Under the pieces are notes generated by a model. That model was not told the origin of the DNA and did not search any database. It saw nothing but the letters and a program-made list of their open reading frames with translations. A stretch of 41,590 nucleotides of DNA from Paracoccaceae bacterium (GTDB taxonomy: Bacteria > Pseudomonadota > Alphaproteobacteria > Rhodobacterales > Rhodobacteraceae): assembly GCA_020441385.1 (NCBI GenBank), contig JAGRMG010000012.1, positions 1 to 41,590 on the forward strand, in the 5' to 3' direction. Shown here piece by piece: positions 36,867 to 41,590 of this stretch (position 1 is its first letter; every line of letters starts with the position of its first letter). The position numbers and the translations under genes were made by a program.

Positions 36867-37526
36867 TCAGGTCTTGCGGCGCCGCAAGGCCGCGATGCCG
36901 CCGCCCATGAGCAGCACCGGCAGATACAGCAGCGCCCCCGCCGGAAGCGGTACGACCGCGGCCGAGCGGTATTCGATCACGCCCGAACTTGGCCCGCCAT
37001 CGAAGAACGCATGTGAATCCTGAAGAATGAAATCACTGCTGAACTGGGTGATCTCGGTCGAGACGCTGAGCGGTCCGCCATCGGCTTCGGTCGCGCTCAG
37101 CAGCGTGTAGTCGATGACCACCTGGTCGAACAGCAGCCCCGCCGCGAGATCCCATTCCTGCGCGCCGACATGCACATACTGCTGAAGCTGGTTGGTATCG
37201 GTCCGGCTGGCGACCTCGGAGCCGTCCAGCTTCCAGGACGTGCTGATATCCGCGACGCGGTCGCCCGATTCGGTTACCGCAAAGCTCAGCGGCACGAATG
37301 CGCCCACGACCGCGACCACGACATCCCAATAATCGGTGCCCGCCGCGCTCATGGTCAGCCTGAAGTCGTCGCCGTCGTTCAGGACGGTTCCGTCCGGCGT
37401 GTCGGATCCGCCGACCAGGCTGAGCGTGGTGCCGTCATAGACATAGTCGAAGTTGTAGGATGCGGCCTGGGCCGCGACGGACAATCCCAACAGCGCCACG
37501 GCGGACGTGGCCATCAATTTCAACAT
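36867..37526 (-). CDS. VPLPA-CTERM sorting domain protein
   Basis: This secreted protein of 219 residues has a signal peptide with likely cleavage after AAQA near residue 21 and a beta-rich middle with no recognised domain. It ends in a PEP-CTERM-like sorting signal: VVPLPAGALLYLPVLLMGGG followed by the basic tail ALRRRKT. VPLPA-CTERM proteins of Rhodobacterales are processed by a dedicated exosortase and tied to the cell surface or exopolysaccharide. No exosortase or polysaccharide genes lie in the window. GGTGGGGG before the ATG is the ribosome site. The body could be an extracellular matrix or adhesion protein, but nothing proves it. Confidence 0.85.
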   Translation of the reverse strand: MLKLMATSAVALLGLSVAAQAASYNFDYVYDGTTLSLVGGSDTPDGTVLNDGDDFRLTMSAAGTDYWDVVVAVVGAFVPLSFAVTESGDRVADISTSWKLDGSEVASRTDTNQLQQYVHVGAQEWDLAAGLLFDQVVIDYTLLSATEADGGPLSVSTEITQFSSDFILQDSHAFFDGGPSSGVIEYRSAAVVPLPAGALLYLPVLLMGGGIAALRRRKT

Positions 37527-37598
37527 TTTCTTCCCCCACCTTTGTGTTCCTTGCGGCCATGAAAAACCAGTGAAAAAACCGCCGCGAGGCCATTGACG

Positions 37599-37627
37599 AG
37601 AATATCATGTCTCCTGACACTCGGCAA
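37599..37627 (-). promoter_or_regulatory. sigma-70-type promoter for the VPLPA-CTERM gene
   Basis: On the minus strand TTGCCG and TATTCT are separated by exactly 17 bases. Transcription would begin near 37592, leaving a leader of about 66 bases. Both boxes match the consensus at four of six positions. Confidence 0.45.
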
Positions 37628-37723
37628 AGACAAAAGCGGCGGGCGCGGAATGCACAGGTTCCGGGTCGCCACCGTACCGACAGTCCCATATCCTGCATGT
37701 GAATTGACCACGGAGAGTGAACA

Positions 37724-38563
37724 ATGAACGTCGCGGTTGCCGAGTCGAGCTACCATTTCAAGATGGTCTATCGCGCCATCGACCTGATCGACAGCGCCGG
37801 CGCCACCCTGTCGCTGGACGATCTGGCGGCGCACATGAACATGAGCCCGGCGCATTTCCAGCGGGTGTTCTCGGCCTGGGCCGGGGTCTCGCCGAAACGG
37901 TTTCAGCAATATCTGACGCTGGGCCATGCCAAGGCGCTGCTGCGCGACCGTTTCACGACGCTGGAAACCGCGGGCGATCTGGGCCTTTCGGGCACCGGAC
38001 GGCTGCACGACCTGTTCCTGCGCTGGGAAGCGATGAGCCCCGGCGAGTTCGCCCGCGGCGGCGCCGGGCTGACGATCCGCCATGGCTGGATGGACAGCCC
38101 CTTCGGCGAGGCGCTGGCGATGGGCACCGAGCGCGGCCTGTGCGGGCTGGCGTTTGCCGCCGAATGTTCGCGCGCCGCGGCCTGGGACGACATGACCGCG
38201 CGCTGGCCCCGGGCGCATTTCGTCGAGGACGCGCAGGCGCTGCGCGGCTGGGCCGAGGCGGCGTTCGCGCAGAAGGGCGAGACGGCGCTGCACATGATCG
38301 GCGCCCCGTTCCAGATCAAGGTCTGGGAGGCGCTTCTGCGGGTGCCGTCGGGCCATGTTACCACCTATTCCGAGATTGCCCGGGCCATAGGCCGCCCGCG
38401 CGCGGTACGCGCCGTGGGAACGGCGGTCGGGCGCAACCCCGTCAGCTGGCTGATCCCGTGCCACCGCGCGTTGCGCAAGACCGGCGGGCTGGGCGGCTAC
38501 CACTGGGGCCTGCCGGTGAAACGCGCCATGCTGGCCTTCGAGACCGCCCGCGCCGGGGGCTGA
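37724..38563 (+). CDS. Ada-like AraC-type DNA-binding domain fused to O6-methylguanine-DNA methyltransferase
   Basis: This protein of 279 residues has an AraC-type helix-turn-helix region at about 12-110 (LDDLAAHMNMSPAHFQRVFS, then LSGTGRLHDLFLRWEAMSP). A methyltransferase domain follows, with acceptor Cys246 in WLIPCHRAL and the helix FQIKVWEALLRVPSG. It resembles Ada without the N-terminal zinc-cysteine domain that senses methylphosphotriesters, so any regulatory role would need another signal. It repairs alkylated guanine by suicidal methyl transfer. GGAGAG precedes the ATG. Confidence 0.9.
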   Translation: MNVAVAESSYHFKMVYRAIDLIDSAGATLSLDDLAAHMNMSPAHFQRVFSAWAGVSPKRFQQYLTLGHAKALLRDRFTTLETAGDLGLSGTGRLHDLFLRWEAMSPGEFARGGAGLTIRHGWMDSPFGEALAMGTERGLCGLAFAAECSRAAAWDDMTARWPRAHFVEDAQALRGWAEAAFAQKGETALHMIGAPFQIKVWEALLRVPSGHVTTYSEIARAIGRPRAVRAVGTAVGRNPVSWLIPCHRALRKTGGLGGYHWGLPVKRAMLAFETARAGG

Positions 38564-38598
38564 TACGCAGGGTTTCGCCGACCGCACCGCTTTCCCGC

Positions 38599-38629
38599 TT
38601 GAGCCGGGGCCGCAGAGACGTGCTATACT
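38599..38629 (+). promoter_or_regulatory. extended -10 promoter for the OmpA-family lipoprotein gene
   Basis: TGC directly precedes TATACT, forming an extended -10 element; TTGAGC lies 19 bases upstream as a weak -35. Transcription would start near 38636, about 42 bases before the gene. Confidence 0.55.
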
Positions 38630-38677
38630 GCGCCCGGACACGTCCCGCAGAACGGATCCCGAGCAGAAAGGCAGCCC

Positions 38678-39343
38678 ATGATCGCCCTGAAAACCCCACT
38701 CGCCGCGCTGGTTTGCGCCGCGTTCGCCCTGAGTGCGTGCAACGATCCCGCCGGTCTGGCCAGCAATGCCGATCCGCAGCGGAACGCCAAGAAGGGCGCC
38801 ATCTTCGGCGGTATCCTGGGCGCGGGCCTGGGCGCGGTATCGGGCGCGTCCAACAAGACCGCGGCGGTTCTGGGCGGCGCGGCGCTGGGGGCGATATCGG
38901 GCGGCGTGATCGGCAACATGCTGGATGAACAGGAAGCCGACCTGCGCGCGCAGCTGGCCACCGGCGGGATCACAATCACCAATACCGGCGAGACCCTGAT
39001 CGTGACGCTGCCCCACGATCTGACATTCGCTACCGACAGCTTCACGGTTCGCGATTCGCTGCGCCCCGATCTGGCGCGGCTGTCGCAGATCCTGCTGAAA
39101 TACCCCGAATCCACGGTGCAGGTGATCGGCCATACCGACAGCGATGGCGAAGCGGCCTATAATGTCGGCCTGTCCCAGCGCCGCGCCAATGCGGTGGCCG
39201 ACGTGCTGCAGGCCGGCGGCGTGCCCTATACGCGGCTGACGACCATCGGCCGGGGCGAGGATCAGCCGGTCGCCTCGAACCTGACCGAGGCGGGCAAGGC
39301 GCAGAACCGCCGGGTCGAGATCGTGATCGTTCCGACCGGCTGA
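38678..39343 (+). CDS. OmpA-family lipoprotein with glycine-zipper segment
   Basis: This protein of 221 residues has a lipoprotein signal ending LSAC, with lipidated Cys21. A glycine-zipper region at about 40-82 (GAIFGGILGAGLGAVSG and onwards) follows. The C-terminal OmpA-like domain (about 105-221) shows IGHTDSDGEAAYN, LSQRRANAVADVL and NRRVEIVIVP, the peptidoglycan-binding pattern. It resembles YiaD-type outer-membrane lipoproteins that tether the envelope. Its own promoter is upstream; it converges on the ThDP-enzyme gene with a 33-bp gap. Confidence 0.92.
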   Translation: MIALKTPLAALVCAAFALSACNDPAGLASNADPQRNAKKGAIFGGILGAGLGAVSGASNKTAAVLGGAALGAISGGVIGNMLDEQEADLRAQLATGGITITNTGETLIVTLPHDLTFATDSFTVRDSLRPDLARLSQILLKYPESTVQVIGHTDSDGEAAYNVGLSQRRANAVADVLQAGGVPYTRLTTIGRGEDQPVASNLTEAGKAQNRRVEIVIVPTG

Positions 39344-39376
39344 CCCCGGCACGCGACGGCGCCGGGCGGGTGCCGC

Positions 39377-41077
39377 TCAGCCCATCCAGCGCCGGACCGG
39401 GGCGGCGGCCTGTTCGAGCGGCTGCACCACCACATCGACCAGCGTCGGCCCGTCATGCGCCACGGCCTCGGCCAGGGCCCGCTCAAGTTCGCCCGGTGCC
39501 TCGACGTGCCAGGATTTGATGCCGTAGGCCGCGGCCACCGCCGCCTGATCGGTGCGGGCGAAATCGACATTGTAGAACCGCCCGCCCTTGTCGGCGGCCT
39601 GGCTGGCCTTGATCCAGCCGAATCCGGCATTGGAGAAGACGACATAGGTGATCGGTGCGCCGCAGCGGGCGACGGTCTCGAGTTCGCCGCAGGCAAAGCC
39701 GAACGACCCGTCACCCATCAGCCCGACCACCTTGGATTCGGGCCGTCCGAACCACGCCCCCAGCGCCGCCGGCAGCGCGTATCCCAGCGCCCCGTGCGCC
39801 CGGTTGGTGATCAGGCGGCGGCCCGGCAGCGGCAAGCGGTAGAAGGCCGCCAGATAGGGGCACGAGGTGCCCGGATCGGAAACCAGCGTCGCATCCCCGG
39901 GCAGCACCTTCAGCAGGGCGGCGATCACCCGCTCGGGGCGGATCGGGGCGGCGTCGCTGGCCGCCCGCCTCTCGAAGGCGGCGAACTTGCGCGCCACCCG
40001 GTCGGCTACCGCGGCGGCACCGCCGAACCCCGCCACGTCCGTGCGCCCGTCCAGCAGCGCGTTGACCTCGGCCAGCGCCAGGCGCAGGTCGCCGACGACC
40101 GCCACCTCGGTGGGGTAGTTGGCGTTCATCACCATCGGGTCGGAATCAAAATGCACCACCCGCGTGCCGGGCGCGGGCGCCTCCCAGCGCGCGGTGGTGG
40201 TGGAACCCGCCCGGCACCCCATGAACACCACGAGGTCGGCGGTCTCCATCGCCTCCCAGGTCTCGTCGGTGCCGCCGTTCGACCCGACCACGCCCAGGCA
40301 GTTGGGATGCGTTTCCGCCAGCGCCCCCTGACCCGAGATCGAGGTGGCGACCGCCAGGTCGAGCCGTTCGGCCAGCCGCGCCAGTTCGTCCCAGGCGCCC
40401 GCGATCACCACGCCTCCGCCACAGACCACCAGCGGCGATTTCGCCGACAGGATCGCCTCGAGCGCCGCGCGCGCCGCCCCCGGCGCCGGTGCCTGGGGAT
40501 AGGCCGGATAGGTCCGCGTGGCCGGGTCCGCCCAGATATCGGCCATGTCCACCGGGTCGTATTGCACGTCATAGGGCAGCCCGATATGCGCGGCCCCCGG
40601 CCGCCCGGTGGTCATCGCCCGGAACGCCGCGCGCACCATGCGCGGGATGTGATCGGCCCGGCGGATCACGCCGTTCCACTTGGTCAGGGGCCGCATCAGC
40701 GCCTCCTGATCGACCTCGGTCAGCGGGTATTTGCCGTAGGAGGCGACCGAGATGTCCGTCGTGATCGCCAGGACCGCGTAGGAACTTTCATTGGCCTCGA
40801 TCAACCCCGGCAAGATATAGGTCGCCCCGCCCCCCGACGGCCCTTCGCAGACGCCGACCCGGCCGGTAACGCGGGAATAGCCGTCGGCCATGTAGGCCGC
40901 GTTGCGTTCGTCGCGGGTCAGGACATGGGTGATGCCGTGATCGAGCCGCAACATGGCATCATAGAAGGGCAGGGTGGTATCGCCGCACAGGCCGAAGATG
41001 TGGCGCACCCCCTGGGCCTGCAACATCCGCACCATCGCCTCGGCCCCGTTCACCTGCGCGTTCGCCCGGTCTTCCAT
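39377..41077 (-). CDS. thiamine diphosphate-dependent enzyme (acetolactate synthase-like)
   Basis: This three-domain ThDP enzyme has 566 residues. The N-terminal PYR domain carries the activating Glu57 in LTRDERNAAYMADGYSRV. The central domain follows from about 200, and the C-terminal PP domain has GDGSFGFACGE with the metal-binding Asn in SNAGFGW. The family includes acetolactate synthases, benzoylformate and other 2-oxo acid decarboxylases and carboligases; the substrate cannot be assigned. The second ATG was chosen because GGAGG lies 6 bases before it; an ATG four codons earlier (41089) is possible. No IlvN-type small subunit is adjacent. It is divergent from a racemase-family gene. Confidence 0.87.
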   Translation of the reverse strand: MEDRANAQVNGAEAMVRMLQAQGVRHIFGLCGDTTLPFYDAMLRLDHGITHVLTRDERNAAYMADGYSRVTGRVGVCEGPSGGGATYILPGLIEANESSYAVLAITTDISVASYGKYPLTEVDQEALMRPLTKWNGVIRRADHIPRMVRAAFRAMTTGRPGAAHIGLPYDVQYDPVDMADIWADPATRTYPAYPQAPAPGAARAALEAILSAKSPLVVCGGGVVIAGAWDELARLAERLDLAVATSISGQGALAETHPNCLGVVGSNGGTDETWEAMETADLVVFMGCRAGSTTTARWEAPAPGTRVVHFDSDPMVMNANYPTEVAVVGDLRLALAEVNALLDGRTDVAGFGGAAAVADRVARKFAAFERRAASDAAPIRPERVIAALLKVLPGDATLVSDPGTSCPYLAAFYRLPLPGRRLITNRAHGALGYALPAALGAWFGRPESKVVGLMGDGSFGFACGELETVARCGAPITYVVFSNAGFGWIKASQAADKGGRFYNVDFARTDQAAVAAAYGIKSWHVEAPGELERALAEAVAHDGPTLVDVVVQPLEQAAAPVRRWMG

Positions 41078-41183
41078 CGCCGCCTCCATCCTCGCATGCC
41101 CCTTGCCAAAGCCTAGCCGTCATGGCCTTTGGTCGGAAAGCGGCAAATGCGGCGGCGATCCGCCGAAACCAGAGGGCGCGGCG

Positions 41184-41590
41184 ATGAATATCCGGCGGGG
41201 CGGCAAGACCGTCTATGGCGCGACGGTCGGCATCCTGATGCTGGAAACCCGGTTTCCGCGCATCCCCGGCGACATGGGCAATGCGCTGACCTGGCCGTTT
41301 CCCGTGCAGTACCGCGTGGTGCGCGGCGCCTCGCCCGATCGCGTCGTGCGCGGCGATCCGCGCGAACTGACCGGCGCGTTCATTGCCGCGGGGCACGATC
41401 TGATCGCGGCGGGCTGTGACGGCATCACCACCAATTGCGGTTTTCTGGCGCTGGTGCAGGAGCAGTTGCGCGCCGCGCTGGGCGTTCCGGTGGCGACCTC
41501 GTCGCTGATGCAGGTGCCGATGGTTCAGGCGATGCTTCCGCCGGGCCGGCGGGTCGCCATCCTCACCGTTTCGGAGGCAACGCTGAGCGC
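41184..41590 (+). CDS. aspartate/glutamate racemase-family protein (partial, 3' end outside window)
   Basis: The first 135 codons are present. YGATVGILMLETRFPRIPG and CDGITTNCGFLALVQEQL contain the N-terminal catalytic Cys (TTNCGF) typical of the Asp/Glu/hydantoin racemase and arylmalonate decarboxylase superfamily, and PVATSSLMQVP follows. The second catalytic cysteine lies outside the window, so racemase, isomerase or decarboxylase activity cannot be separated. It is divergent from the ThDP enzyme across about 106 bp, which suggests but does not prove a shared pathway. Confidence 0.8.
   Translation, partial: MNIRRGGKTVYGATVGILMLETRFPRIPGDMGNALTWPFPVQYRVVRGASPDRVVRGDPRELTGAFIAAGHDLIAAGCDGITTNCGFLALVQEQLRAALGVPVATSSLMQVPMVQAMLPPGRRVAILTVSEATLS

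Noticed and set aside
39344..39365. CCCGGC/GCCGGG hairpin in the convergent gap after the OmpA-family gene as a terminator
   Set aside because: A 6-bp stem with a 10-base loop and no T-run is too weak to call.
39377..41077. Loss of the ThDP metal site because the usual NN pair reads SN
   Set aside because: Aligned with pyruvate decarboxylase-type motifs, the asparagine that binds the metal is the second one, which is kept (SNAG).

Overview
The window is about 41.6 kb of gene-dense, high-GC chromosomal DNA. It most likely comes from an alphaproteobacterium of the Rhodobacterales (Rhodobacter/roseobacter type). The reasons are the codon bias, a VPLPA-CTERM surface protein, an alphaproteobacterial DUF2794 protein, a TakP-like TRAP binding protein and the overall gene mix. 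No rRNA, tRNA, CRISPR array, insertion sequence or phage gene was seen, and no gene-free stretch exceeds about 220 bases. The first gene (trhO) runs off the left edge and the last (an Asp/Glu racemase-family protein) runs off the right edge.

Layout. 1-3.6 kb: trhO; nicotinamide salvage (pncA, pncB); a ribosome hibernation factor fused to a cold shock domain. 3.7-12.0 kb, minus strand: a ten-gene unit with a periplasmic amino-acid binding protein, a creatininase-like amidohydrolase, two permeases, an ATPase, a class III aminotransferase, a GNAT acetyltransferase, both subunits of a 3-oxoacid-type CoA transferase and an M20 deacetylase. A divergent LysR gene lies upstream, and the shared spacer holds a textbook ATC-N9-GAT box. 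13.1-17.9 kb: gdhA and a TRAP transporter whose permeases (+) and binding protein (-) converge on one shared terminator. 18.0-25.4 kb: a complete histidine-utilisation locus (hutC, hutU, hutG, hutH, hutI, divergent hutF) using the formylglutamate route, with a palindromic HutC-type operator between hutI and hutF.

25.5-41.6 kb: a glutaredoxin/MauE fusion protein behind a structured leader; a DUF2794 protein; a hydroxyisobutyrate-dehydrogenase-like enzyme; a four-gene unit (flavin monooxygenase, BASS-type symporter, extended SDR, classical SDR) divergent from a TetR gene; rppH; psd-pssA for phosphatidylethanolamine synthesis; nth, an adenosine-kinase-like pfkB gene and a GNAT gene; the VPLPA-CTERM protein; an Ada-like methyltransferase; an OmpA-family lipoprotein; and a ThDP enzyme divergent from the racemase-family gene.

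How the genes fit together. Much of the window captures and catabolises nitrogenous compounds: histidine to glutamate plus formate by Hut, glutamate interconversion by GdhA, and import by ABC and TRAP systems. The most interesting unit is the 3.7-12.0 kb operon. Its enzyme families match the Bacillus subtilis yodT-yodS-yodR-yodQ-yodP set (linked to kamA and beta-lysine breakdown), but here kamA is absent and a dedicated importer and an amidohydrolase take its place. This suggests uptake and breakdown of an external beta- or omega-amino acid by an acetyl-protected route. The second candidate is the translationally coupled monooxygenase/BASS/SDR/SDR unit at 27.7-31.6 kb.
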